Shown here: piece by piece, positions 10,376 through 20,159 of the stretch
How positions within the stretch are numbered: position 1 is the stretch's first letter
How the letters are laid out: the number at the start of each line of letters is the position of its first letter
Assembly: GCA_004380135.1 (NCBI GenBank)
Contig: QXCR01000031.1
Location: forward strand, 1 to 64,000
DNA length: 64,000 nucleotides
From: Stemphylium vesicarium
Lineage: Eukaryota; Ascomycota; Dothideomycetes; Pleosporales; Pleosporaceae
Reading direction: 5' to 3'
Position numbers and translations under genes: made by a program
Notes under the pieces: generated by a model
The model's input: only the letters and a program-made list of their open reading frames with translations
Told to the model about the DNA's origin: nothing
Databases searched by the model: none

Positions 10376-10701
10376 GGCGGTTTGTTTGGTTGGCATATGG
10401 CTGGATGGGGTTGAAGACAGTGACTTGCAGGGTGAGGGGTTCTTTGGTGCACTCTTCGGACATCACACAATAATCAAGAAAAGCAGCTCAAGCACGGATC
10501 CATGGTAATAACGAGCTCTCCCCCTATTTGCAGAAGGGGAGAGCTTTGGATGAATTTGTTTCCTCGTTTGTTTGTTTCTCGGCGTACCCAGAGTATTAGG
10601 TTGTTTTCCTTGGTATCACGATACAGGCAAGCAGATATGTACAAGAAGAAACTCAATAAACAACCTCCTCAGCAAAACTCCACTTCCTACGCTCCCTCCA
10701 T
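10376..10701. other. Intergenic stretch between convergent genes
   Basis: This 326-bp stretch holds the 3' untranslated ends of the PARG-like gene and of RRP6. Nothing else is seen. Confidence 0.6.
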
Positions 10702-13125
10702 TCAGGACTTGAACGTCTTGCTCCTTCCCGCAACCTCCTTCTGCGCCCTCGGCAGTCCCTTGGGCGCATCCGTCATACCCGAGAAGGGCGCAAAACCCGC
10801 ACTCTTCTTCTTCTTATCCTTCTTCTTCTTCTTGCCATCGCCGTCTTCGGCGTGTAGTACGGACTTGGCGTTTGCGTAGTCGAAAGCGGGTTCGTCGGGG
10901 TTGAGGGCAGCGGCAGCGTCGTCCTTTTTCTTTTGCTTACGGGCAGCTTTGCGAGCGGCCTTTTCGCGGGCGTGTGTGGCTTCGGGGGTTTCTTCGGGGG
11001 CGTCGAGCATGACTTCGTCGGTCGTCATGGGGTCGAGGGGTTGCTGGGCGGGGGATGCGGGCGTTGGTTCTTCTTGGGCGTCGCCGCGCTTTCGCTTTTT
11101 TCCGCCGCCAAGGTGCTTCACGACGAAGGTGTCGGTTCGTGAGTCTTCTGCAGGCCTTTCCTCCTTGGGTATGAAAGTGTGCTGGGGTCTGTCTGCCGCC
11201 GGCGTAGCTGTGGCGGTTCCGTTTGCGTCGGCGAAGACTTGCGCTGTAAGAGGCGGGAGGGGTAGGGCGAGGTCGATGTCAATGGTCGATAGTTTCTGCT
11301 TTTGATGTGCGGCCTGATCTCTCTGCCATAGCTTACCCCAAAACTCTGAACCTGGGGCTCGGGAAGCTTGCGTATGGATTTCTCGAGTGAGTGAAGGAGC
11401 CTGTACCGCTGGGGTAGCAGGCGCTTCAGCGATGGTAGTCGCGGTCTCGAACTTGGCGCGTTCTGCTTTTAGCATATCGTCGATGGTTTGGAGCACGTTG
11501 TGCAGTTCTGGTCCATGGACGCCCTCCTCCTTGGCCTCTGCAACTACACCAACGAGCTCATCTGCGTGGGCTCGGATGATGTGGGAAACGTGTTGTACGG
11601 CGTTGAATAAAGCGGCCTTGTCAGCTGGCATAGAGCGAGCTACAGAGAATACGGCGTGATTCGGCATGATGAACAGCGGGCTTTCGTCCTCCTTCCGGCC
11701 GAGATCGTCTCTCCATTTGTGAACAGCTCGGAAGACGGAGAATTGTTGGGGTGTGAACTGAACAGGCGTCCGTGAGATGAGCTTATACCAGCCACCAATC
11801 CCAAGTCCCTTTTCGCTGTCGTATACGGGGTGTTCGTATCGCTGCAGTGCCACCTCTTTCGACTTCTGCAGTACGTGCTGGACCTTGTTCTTTTCGGGAT
11901 TGGAGAAGTCGGACTTTTCGATAAGCTCGTTGCGCATATTGTCGTATACGTACAGAAGGAAATGGGTATCAGCGCGTGCGTATTCGAACAGCTCCGGGCC
12001 GAGCGGCCGTATGCGCCAGTCGGCGAGCTGGTATTGTTTCTGGGCTGTAAACTTGACATGCCTCTCGAGCAAGTAGGCTAGACTGCCGCCTGGGTAGCCG
12101 AGAGCTCGAGCCGCGTGGTAGGTGTCGAAGAGACCAACGACGTAGAGGCCCAAATCTCGTTGAAGCCACATAATGTCCATGAACGCGCCGTGTATGACCT
12201 TGAGAATGCTAGGATCGGCAAAGACCTCGTTCAAGCACTCCAGCTTCCGCCGCCACGGTTTCAGTGTGTCGATTATCCAGTCCTTGTCGCGGGTGCTTAT
12301 TTGCATTAATGAGACGATGCCGATGTATGAGCGGTTGTCGTGATGTTCTAGATCTATGGCGATTTCCTTTGCTGTCTTTAGCTCTGAGAGCATGGTAGCT
12401 AGTGATTCGGGTGTGTCGACGAATGTCGCAGTGGTGGATTCAAAGGGCTTGTACTGTTGCGGCTCCGCGTACTTGTAGACGACTGATGGGTATTCGTATT
12501 CTTTGATCTCGGTTTGGTAGGGGTGAGGGTATTGTTCGCGTCCGCGCTTGTCCTTGAAGGTCTTCAGGCACTCTTCTAGGGGTATCTTCGCATGCGGCTT
12601 CGATGTGACCAGCGGGCGGAAGCCGCCAGTCTCGTCGTTGGTCGGCACATGCTCGAAGCTGAGCTGTGGCTTTGGAATGATCTTCTTGTCGGCAATGTTG
12701 GGGCGGGGTTTCACGGCTGCCTGCGCGTGGGTTAGCCAATGCGCCTCGCGCTGTGTGTCCCTGGAAGCTCGTACCTGTTCGCCAGCTGGACTCAGCCGCT
12801 TTACTACGCCCGTATACTCGTCCAGGCTGGTGTCGGCCTTCTCAAGCAAGCTGTCGATGACATCAACAACCCCCCTCCAATTGGCGTCTATGGCTTCAAC
12901 GTCGGGCAGCTTGGGACCTACAGCGTCCGAGCTCGCAGCAGCATTCTCGAGAAGGCGCTGCGCGAGGTGCAGGAGGCGCGCATTCTGGGCGTCGAGCTGG
13001 GTGCCGGCCTCGGGGTTGAGCGACCTCTGGAAAGGGATGTCGGCCTTGCCAATGGCAGCGGCAGACCTCGTGGTTGGTTTAAGGGCGGCCGAGATGTCTG
13101 TCTGCAGCGTCTTGAAAGAGTCCAT
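10702..13125 (-). CDS. RRP6: Nuclear exosome 3'-5' exoribonuclease Rrp6
   Basis: A single exon encodes 807 aa. In order it has the PMC2NT domain (about residues 10-100, which binds the cofactor Rrp47), a DEDD-Y exonuclease domain (about 230-410), an HRDC domain (about 455-540) and a long C-terminal tail rich in Lys and acidic residues ending in 'GRSKTFKS'. Catalytic residues are visible: Asp258 and Glu260 in 'AIDLEHH', the Asp of 'GAFMDIMWLQRD', then Tyr382 and Asp386 in 'EYARADTHFLLY'. Rrp6 is the nuclear exosome subunit that trims 5.8S rRNA and snoRNA ends and degrades aberrant nuclear RNAs. The basic tail includes 'KKKKKDKKKKSAG', a likely nuclear and exosome-lasso segment. The gene is divergent from MDM35 with 247 bp between the start codons. 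Confidence 0.95.
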   Translation of the reverse strand: MDSFKTLQTDISAALKPTTRSAAAIGKADIPFQRSLNPEAGTQLDAQNARLLHLAQRLLENAAASSDAVGPKLPDVEAIDANWRGVVDVIDSLLEKADTSLDEYTGVVKRLSPAGEQVRASRDTQREAHWLTHAQAAVKPRPNIADKKIIPKPQLSFEHVPTNDETGGFRPLVTSKPHAKIPLEECLKTFKDKRGREQYPHPYQTEIKEYEYPSVVYKYAEPQQYKPFESTTATFVDTPESLATMLSELKTAKEIAIDLEHHDNRSYIGIVSLMQISTRDKDWIIDTLKPWRRKLECLNEVFADPSILKVIHGAFMDIMWLQRDLGLYVVGLFDTYHAARALGYPGGSLAYLLERHVKFTAQKQYQLADWRIRPLGPELFEYARADTHFLLYVYDNMRNELIEKSDFSNPEKNKVQHVLQKSKEVALQRYEHPVYDSEKGLGIGGWYKLISRTPVQFTPQQFSVFRAVHKWRDDLGRKEDESPLFIMPNHAVFSVARSMPADKAALFNAVQHVSHIIRAHADELVGVVAEAKEEGVHGPELHNVLQTIDDMLKAERAKFETATTIAEAPATPAVQAPSLTREIHTQASRAPGSEFWGKLWQRDQAAHQKQKLSTIDIDLALPLPPLTAQVFADANGTATATPAADRPQHTFIPKEERPAEDSRTDTFVVKHLGGGKKRKRGDAQEEPTPASPAQQPLDPMTTDEVMLDAPEETPEATHAREKAARKAARKQKKKDDAAAALNPDEPAFDYANAKSVLHAEDGDGKKKKKDKKKKSAGFAPFSGMTDAPKGLPRAQKEVAGRSKTFKS

Positions 13126-13372
13126 GGTGTTTTTACTGTGCGCTCATGCTTTTAGCGAGCTATCGATGACGCGGTCTACGGTGGCGGCTCGTCTTGACGT
13201 GGTAAGATGGGTTGGCGTGGGAAGAATGCGCGTGTCGCAAATGTTTAGAGAAAGAAACCTTCAATGATCTCCGACTTAGCGCGCTTCCACTATCGATAGG
13301 CAGTAGCCGCGACCTTCACTCCGTCATATGCATGCTGGTCTCGGCCATCCACCTCACCAACATACAGCAAAA

Positions 13373-13803
13373 ATGTCTGCCTCGTTAGCCCCAGAGTGCA
13401 ATCAAGTCAAAGAGTGAGCTTCTTCGTCCTTCAATGTATTGTCGACGTCTTGCTAATATCCTGTAGGCGCTATGACAACTGCTTCCTCAAGTGGTACAGC
13501 GAGAGTATGTCGCACACCGCGTCAGTCTGGCAATCATCGTGTTTGACATTTGCCTAGAATTTCTGCGTGGTACTGCGACAACCGACGAGTGCAAGCCGAT
13601 ATTTGAGCAGTACGAGAAATGCCTTTCCGTCAGTACACGTGCCATGCGACCAATACTCCATCTGACATAATCACCAGAAGGCTTTAAGCGAACGGGGTAT
13701 CGACAAGATGCTCAAGGAAGTGCGAGACGACAACAAAGACAATGATGCTGAGCACATGAAGCCCGTAACTATCGACTCACACACCCGGTGCAATCTGAGC
13801 TGA
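13373..13803 (+). CDS. MDM35: Mitochondrial intermembrane-space chaperone Mdm35 (TRIAP1 family)
   Basis: Four short exons (13373-13413, 13467-13504, 13558-13628 and 13678-13803) sum to 276 bp and encode 91 aa. No single frame is long enough to show the gene. The protein has the diagnostic twin CX9C pattern: Cys9-NQVKERYDN-Cys19, and then Cys-KPIFEQYEK-Cys in the second helix. It continues 'LSKALSERGIDKMLKEVRDD'. Family members are oxidised by Mia40 in the intermembrane space and pair with Ups/PRELI proteins to move phosphatidic acid and phosphatidylserine between mitochondrial membranes. The third donor site is GTCAGT, a less common but valid form. The promoter region is shared with RRP6. Confidence 0.93.
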
Positions 13804-14282
13804 TCAAAGCCCCAGAGTCGGTGAAGTACAAAACGTGCCACTCATTTGGCCATGTTCTTCTTACTGCTACTCCGCTCCTGATCTACTCTGCTATGTCACT
13901 AAAGCATGCAATTTCTCTAAGTGAGTGTCTCTGGACCTGTTCAAGAGCCAGATATTGACTTTCCTCTAGGATCAGTTGTAAGACTCGACTCGAACGATGA
14001 CTACGCACCTAAAATGTATACTCCTCTTCATTCTACCATGCAGTAAATCTTCGTATAAATCGTTGCCAAGGGTCCCTGCATTCTGCAACCAAAATGTTTC
14101 AATGTCGATCTGCGCGGGTTCATACATGTGCGCTAGACCTGTAAATGACGACATAGTCCAGGAGCAATATATGTCGGACCTACTGCCATCCACTCTCCAC
14201 TTTAACAACCCCACAAGCTTATAAAGCCAGTCTTCCGCACCTTCATTTGATGGTCAACTACATCTCCGTTCCCGTATCAAAC
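13804..14282. other. Intergenic stretch between two plus-strand genes
   Basis: This 479-bp stretch holds the MDM35 3' end and the MAPEG promoter. No other gene is seen. Confidence 0.6.
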
Positions 14283-14846
14283 ATGGCTTCCAAGATCGGT
14301 CTCGGCGTCCCAATGCCACTTCTCGCTCCCGCGACTGCTACGTGGGCAGCGCCCTTTGCGGCCTACTACATTTTCCTCCAGAACCGCATTATCTACCACC
14401 GAATAACCAAAAAGACGTAGGTAGAGCTTTGTTGATTGAAAACAACCATAGACTAAATTTGACGATAGTGTTATGGGCGACAAGTGCGACGAGTCAAAAG
14501 GCGCATCTGACCCTCTCTACGTGGCATCACGCTCACAGGCCAACTTCGCTGAAAACGTACCCCTAATTCTTGCCGTCGCGCTCCTTGCTGAGCTCAATGG
14601 AGCCAACAGGTACTGTTGCCAGTCCATGGCATTGGAATTTTGTCTTCTAACCGCCGAAATAGGTCTTACCTCAACTATGCGCTTGGTGCTCTCTTCGCTC
14701 TTCGTGTTGGCCATGTTGAGCTGGGCCTCATGACCGAGGGTAACGCCGGCTTTGGACGCCCTGTCGGATTTCTCGGTACTCAGGCAGTTCTCGGAGGTCT
14801 TGCTGGATATGCGGCATACCTGATCAAGGACTTCTGGATGATCTGA
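14283..14846 (+). CDS. MAPEG-family membrane protein (glutathione/eicosanoid enzyme-like)
   Basis: Three exons (14283-14416, 14469-14609 and 14663-14846) give 459 bp and 152 aa. The protein has four hydrophobic helices. The MAPEG signature lies around 'SRSQANFAENVPLILAVALLAELNGANR', spanning the second exon: an Asn-rich helix with 'ANFAENVPL'. This is followed by 'LGALFALRVGHVELGL', and the last helix is 'LGGLAGYAAYLI'. MAPEG proteins are microsomal trimers that use glutathione, for example as transferases or peroxidases on lipophilic substrates. The fungal subgroup to which this seems to belong has no defined substrate. Splicing joins all three exons without a frame break. Confidence 0.88.
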
Positions 14847-15204
14847 GCGATGAGTGTGGTGGAAGCGCGGATGCACGAAAACATGTAGAATTAGGCATTG
14901 TACTCAACGGAAGATATCCATTTGTTTTCTCAAGTAATATTACGTTTCTTGGGATGACTCGTATATGCACGTAAACAATCATCGAACTCCAAGCTCATGT
15001 AAGATGGATGCGCATTACGTAGCCGCGGCGCCAAGGCCGTTCACTATACGCAGTAGAGCTACTGCTGTCCCATTCCCCACCAATTCTCCAAATACACGTT
15101 ATCGATACCCCCCGAGGACGGCAGACGTACCGAAACCTCTGAAGCTCGGAATCTCACATCGCTATCAATTTCAGCCTGCCTGTTCCAACATCGCCGGCGG
15201 CGCA
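14847..15204. other. Intergenic stretch upstream of the GGA gene
   Basis: This 358-bp stretch lies between two plus-strand genes. The GGA reading frame is open upstream to 14965, but homologous starts fit the ATG at 15205. Confidence 0.5.
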
Positions 15205-17496
15205 ATGGAGGCAGCGTCTGCGCGCATGGCCGCTCGGGATCGCTACGGCGCATTCGGGGAGGCACCCAGTTCACCGCTGCAGCGCTTCATATGTAAGCCA
15301 GACAGCGGGCTTCTAGCTGTATAATGCTGACATACGGTATTAAAGTACAAGCCTGCGACCCGCAAAACTTCGAGCCCAACCTCGCCCTAAACCTCGAGAT
15401 CTCCGACTTGATCAACAGCAAGAAAGGCTCCGCGTAGGATCAGGCCACCTCACCACTGCACGCACCCGTCTAATTGCTCTGCAGACCCCGAGAAGCAGCC
15501 GTCACCATCGTACACTATATCAACCACCGCAATCAGAATGTTGCTCTCCTCGCGCTTAATGTACGCCGATGCTGCCCCGCCTCATACACCATGTAGCTCA
15601 CCATACCACAGCTCCTAGACATTTGCGTCAAGAATTGCGGCTATCCATTTCACCTTCAAATCAGTACTAAAGAATTCCTCAACGAGCTTGTGCGCCGATT
15701 CCCCGAACGCCCCCCGCTCCACTCGTCGCGAGTCCAGAATAAGATCCTCGAGTTGATAGAAGAATGGCGGCAGACGATATGCCAGACGTCCCGATACAAG
15801 GACGACTTGGGCTTCATAAGGGACATGCACAGGCTGCTGAGCTACAAAGGATACATCTTCCCCGAAATTCGGAAAGAAGACGCTGCAGTCCTGAACCCCA
15901 GCGATGTATGTGCATAGGGTGGTGCTGGTGGGCTCATTTTGCTGACATTACGCAGAACCTCCGATCAGCTGAAGAAATGGCCGAGGAAGAAAGAGAGGCG
16001 CAATCCGCGAAACTCCAAGAGTTGATCCGCCGCGGAGGACCGGCAGACCTGCAGGAGGCGAACAAGCTCATGAAGGTCATGGCTGGATACGACACCAGGA
16101 ACAAGACTGATTGGCGCGCCAAGGCTGCTGAAGAGGTCGGAAGGATACAGCAAAAGGCAAAGATCCTCGAGGAGATGCTACAAGGATACAAGCCGGGCGA
16201 CCAGATTCAGGAAGGAGATGTCTTTGAGGTATGCTCTTTCTCATGCCGGCATCTTGAATCTGTCTAATCATGTGCTAGGAATTGGCAAATGCCCTTCAAA
16301 GCGCGCAACCGAAGATCCAGAAAATGTGCGAGGAGGATTCAGAGGACCACGAAGCCGTAGCAAAGCTGTTCGAGATCAACGACAGTATACACCGGACGAT
16401 AGAGAGATACAAACTCTTCAAGAAGGGTGATATTGAGGCTGCGAACAACATCCCTCAGGGTACGCTCGGTCGCAGCGGTGCTGGTGTATCTCAAGGCCCA
16501 AACAACACTTTGAACTTGATCGATTTCGGAGACTCAGAGCCCACATCAGAGCCATCACAGGCTCCTCAACAGCCACCGGCTGCAGGCAACGCACTCGAAG
16601 ACGACCTTTTGGGATTGACATTGAGCGGAGACACCTATGGCCAGTCCGGTAGCATATCGTTGGGTGGCTCAAACGGTTCAGGTAGGTTATTTTGGCTCAC
16701 AATTTCGTTTCACTTGCTGACTCTTCTTAGTGCTAGGCATGTCTGGTATGGGTGTTCCGCAGTCGCAAAAGGCATCCAACCAAGCCATCACCGATCTCTT
16801 CAATGCAGGTCCGAAACCTAGCCAATCTCAAGTAGCATCACCTCCTTCCTCCACCTTTTCGCCACCGCCGCCGCAACCAGCTCGCACTCCGGACCCTTTC
16901 GCCGCCCTCGCTTCCACACCCCGGCAAGCTTCGCCCTTCCAATATCAGCAGTCTGTCAAGCCACCGGCTCCTGCTTCCGGAACTGTCGACTTGCTGGGTG
17001 GTGATATTGCCGCTCCAACAACGAATTTGGCGCAAAGTACCAGTGCTGCTAATGACGATGATGAGTGGAACTTTGCTTCCTCTGTGCCTGACACTTCGAA
17101 GGAGGTAACAGTCACAAACACAAGCGTCAATGTTCTCTTCAACATTTCGAGAGAAACAGATACGTCTCTGTTGATCCAATCGCGAATATCTAACAACACT
17201 TCTTTGCCTGTTTCCGGCTTGACATTGCAGGTTGCTGCGTCAAAGGTAATATTGCCCGCTAATACGGAGTTCTCAAAGTCACTAACAAGCTGTAGGGCGC
17301 GCAACTGCAACTCGAACCTCAGTCCGGTGTCAATCTCGGCCCCAACCAGAAGTTCGGCATCACACAGACCATTCGAGTAAATAATGTCCAAAGAGGGTCA
17401 GGAAACAGCGTCAAGATGAGATGGAAGGCTTCCTACAACCTTGGCGGACAGCAGAAGAACGAGATGGGAGAGATTACAAGCCTTGGTGTTTCATAG
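15205..17496 (+). CDS. GGA-type clathrin adaptor (VHS-GAT-GAE protein)
   Basis: Eight exons encode 645 aa: 15205-15292, 15346-15433, 15485-15560, 15612-15905, 15956-16228, 16279-16681, 16731-17245 and 17296-17496 (1938 bp in frame). The VHS domain (about residues 20-160) contains 'LLDICVKNCGYPFHLQIS' and 'FLNELVRRFP'. The GAT domain (about 180-320) contains 'DLQEANKLMKVMAGYD' and the three-helix part through 'IERYKLFKKGD'. A flexible hinge has likely clathrin and adaptor motifs such as 'LIDFG' and 'DDLLGLTL'. The GAE ear (about 525-645) ends in 'GEITSLGVS'. GGA proteins are recruited by Arf1-GTP to the trans-Golgi and sort cargo to endosomes and the vacuole. The many small 5' exons are confirmed by the unbroken VHS sequence across them. 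Confidence 0.93.
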
Positions 17497-17798
17497 TTTT
17501 TGCGACGAAAAATTGGGTCATCGTTTCGCAGAAGGCGCTTCTTGAGCATTGCAGTGGCGAATCTTGACATTAGGCATGGCTTGCTCTGAGCGAATTGTAT
17601 TCCAAGTCAGACAGTGTTTTCGTTTTAGTTGAGCGGTGCTCTATTTGGTCATGGAAAACTGTGAACGACGTCACCAGACTAGCGCCGCTTATCGATTACG
17701 AAGTTATGCCACACTCTTGCCCCTCCGAACTTGGCGACTCACTCACGCGCATCTCAGGCTCAAACGCACCTCGATCCCTCGCACGCAAATAGTTCAAG
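17497..17798. other. Intergenic stretch between GGA and TSR3 genes
   Basis: This 302-bp stretch holds the 3' end of the GGA gene and the promoter of TSR3. Nothing else is seen. Confidence 0.6.
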
Positions 17799-18992
17799 AT
17801 GGTGCGCCACAAGAAAGATTTCAAAGGCAACAACAAATTCAGAAACCCCGCCAAAGCTCGCGCTCCTCCCCGTCCCCGCCGCGCATCGGACGAAGACGAG
17901 AATGACGCCGCCAACCCAAGACCAGCGAAGCCCGAATTCAAAGCCGCGTGCTGGGATCTCGGACACTGCGACGCGAAAAGATGCTCGGGAAAGAGACTCA
18001 TGCGCTTAGGAATGATGCGTGAGCTGCACGTGGGCCAGAAATTTGCTGGTGTGGTAGTGAGCCCAAAGGCGAAGAAGATAGTCAGTCGCGAAGACAAAGA
18101 ATTGATGGAGCAGTACGGTGCTGCAGTCGTGGAAGCCAGCTGGAACAGGATAGACGAGGTGCCGTTTGGCAGGATAGGTGGCAAGTGCGAACGCCTGCTG
18201 CCCTACCTTGTCGCCGCAAACCCTACCAACTATGGCCGACCGTGGCGATTGAACTGTGTTGAAGCGCTTGCGGCATGCTTTTACATCTGTGGACATCCTG
18301 AGTGGGCCGAATCCATATTGTCGACCTTTTCATATGGCCAGGCCTTCCTAGATATAAACGCTGCTCTGCTCAAGCGCTACCTGGCGTGCGAGAATGAAGA
18401 GCAGATTAAGAAAGCCGAAGAAGTATGGCTAGAGAAGATTGAACGCGAATATAACGAGAGCCGCACAGAGAGAGAGGAAGGAGCCGAGGAGGATGCGTGG
18501 GCCGGTGGAAACATGAATAGGCGTGTTATCGACGAGTCAGATGACGAGGATGAAGATGAAGATGACGAAGAGGATGACGAGGACGAGGAAGAAGACAAGA
18601 TTGACCCACGGAATCCTTACAATATCCCAGAGTCCTCAGACGATGAAGAAGAGATGGCGGAGCTTAGGCGCCGTGTTCTTGCCTCAAAACCGTTCGCCAA
18701 TCCCGCACCAAAGGACGACGACGACGAAGATGACGATAAGAAGAAAGCACCAGAACGCATACCCCGAACTGAACCCGCGCCTAAGAATGGAGTGGCGGAG
18801 GAACAGGATAGCAGCGAGCCAGGAGAAAACGATGCGGAAGATGATGAGTTTGATAGCTTCATGGCCGCACAACCCACGACCGACCGTACTGGCATCTCAA
18901 GTAAGCAAAGGAACAAGGCCATGGACAACAAGTACAAGGCGACCTTTTCAAGCGGAAGTGTGAAGGCTCCCAGTGGGCGAGGATACCAATGA
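17799..18992 (+). CDS. TSR3: 18S rRNA aminocarboxypropyltransferase Tsr3
   Basis: A single exon encodes 397 aa. Residues ~45-215 match Tsr3: 'ACWDLGHCDAKRCSGKRLMRLGM', seen as 'WDLGHCDAKRCSGKRL', opens the RLI-like N-domain, and the SPOUT-like catalytic part contains 'VVEASWNRIDEVPFGRI', 'RLLPYLVAANPTNYGRPWRL' and 'EALAACFYICGH'. Tsr3 transfers the aminocarboxypropyl group of S-adenosylmethionine to the hypermodified pseudouridine of 18S rRNA, late in small-subunit assembly in the cytoplasm. The remaining ~180 residues are a highly acidic, probably disordered tail, with an Asp/Glu tract near residues 245-270 that is longer than in many relatives. The basic start, MVRHKKDFKG, is typical of the fungal protein. 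Confidence 0.95.
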   Translation: MVRHKKDFKGNNKFRNPAKARAPPRPRRASDEDENDAANPRPAKPEFKAACWDLGHCDAKRCSGKRLMRLGMMRELHVGQKFAGVVVSPKAKKIVSREDKELMEQYGAAVVEASWNRIDEVPFGRIGGKCERLLPYLVAANPTNYGRPWRLNCVEALAACFYICGHPEWAESILSTFSYGQAFLDINAALLKRYLACENEEQIKKAEEVWLEKIEREYNESRTEREEGAEEDAWAGGNMNRRVIDESDDEDEDEDDEEDDEDEEEDKIDPRNPYNIPESSDDEEEMAELRRRVLASKPFANPAPKDDDDEDDDKKKAPERIPRTEPAPKNGVAEEQDSSEPGENDAEDDEFDSFMAAQPTTDRTGISSKQRNKAMDNKYKATFSSGSVKAPSGRGYQ

Positions 18993-20159
18993 TCAGTGGT
19001 GTAGGCGAGTAATGCCGTTCTTGATCATCTCAACCATAGTCATGGGAATGAAAACGTCACGAATACCGAAAACTTTCCTGTTGTAGCTGGAGACCTCACT
19101 GAGGCCAAGATAAATGCACAATCTGCATCACATATATGTTATCGCAATCCCCCGGAAGCGCAAGTGGGTTCTTTCCGTATTGGGTCAGTGTTCGTGGGCG
19201 TGACCGATTGAGACTAGCTGCAGACTAAAGTAGCTCCAAGGCGATCGCGTTCTTGCAACAAACTGCATCGCGAAACACGACTCCAAACATCGATGTTTGA
19301 TGATTTCACAGCATCCGAGGCACATCCGGCGAACACCAGACTTTCAGTGAAGCCTTTTCACAAGTGGCACGCTGGACTGAAAAGGATTATTGGTTGACTA
19401 GATATATGTGCGCTTCTCAAGCTGTGTCACAAGCCATGGACCATGATCGCGATCACGAACATTGACGGCAGGAGATGGTAACCAAATTCGCATATTGCCA
19501 CGCGCTGAAGCTCTTTCTTTCGTCTTGCAACCGTTCGTACTACGCAGAACATCTCGTTACATGAGACAAACTCTCCGCATAGTCCGATTACCCGACTTCG
19601 ACCAGAACAGTCTCATGCATCGAAGAGTCTCACAATACCCTAGGGCTAAGCTTTCCGGCGCGTTCGTTCCACATGCGTCAAACAAACCTTTCTGCCTTAC
19701 GTTTGAAACCGTTTTTGAAGAGAAGCATTACCGCCACCATGAAAGATCTCTTGGCCGATACCATACCTGTAAGGGCCACGGTCTCGCTGAGCAGCACGAT
19801 CGAATAAAAGCGTTTGCGGCAAGTTCCAAGTGGGGCCCGTGAGTACGGGGAAGTTCAGTATGCCTGGCGAGCATGTAACTTTGCCCCTCAGGGCATCTCG
19901 CCCTCCAGACCTGTAGCAAGACTCGAAACCCTACGGACGGGAACAAAACACGCCGTGCGGAAATTTGAAGTCATGGCACGCAACCAAGAGTCTTCATATT
20001 AGACCTCTGCGCCACGGTTTACAATTGGAGTACCTCTCTGCCGCAGCAAGTCTGGTCAGTTACTTCGCTCCTCTTTCGCTCTTCTTTTAGTAATTTTCTT
20101 TCTCTTACCCTTTACTTAATAATTCTTCCAAGGCCCAGGTGGCTTTTACAATTGCAAAA
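18993..20159. other. Intergenic stretch, no gene recognised
   Basis: This 1.17-kb stretch separates TSR3 from the secreted-protein gene. A pyrimidine-rich run at 20060-20130 probably marks the leader of the latter. Short open frames at 19462-19946 on both strands have no recognisable content. Confidence 0.5.
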
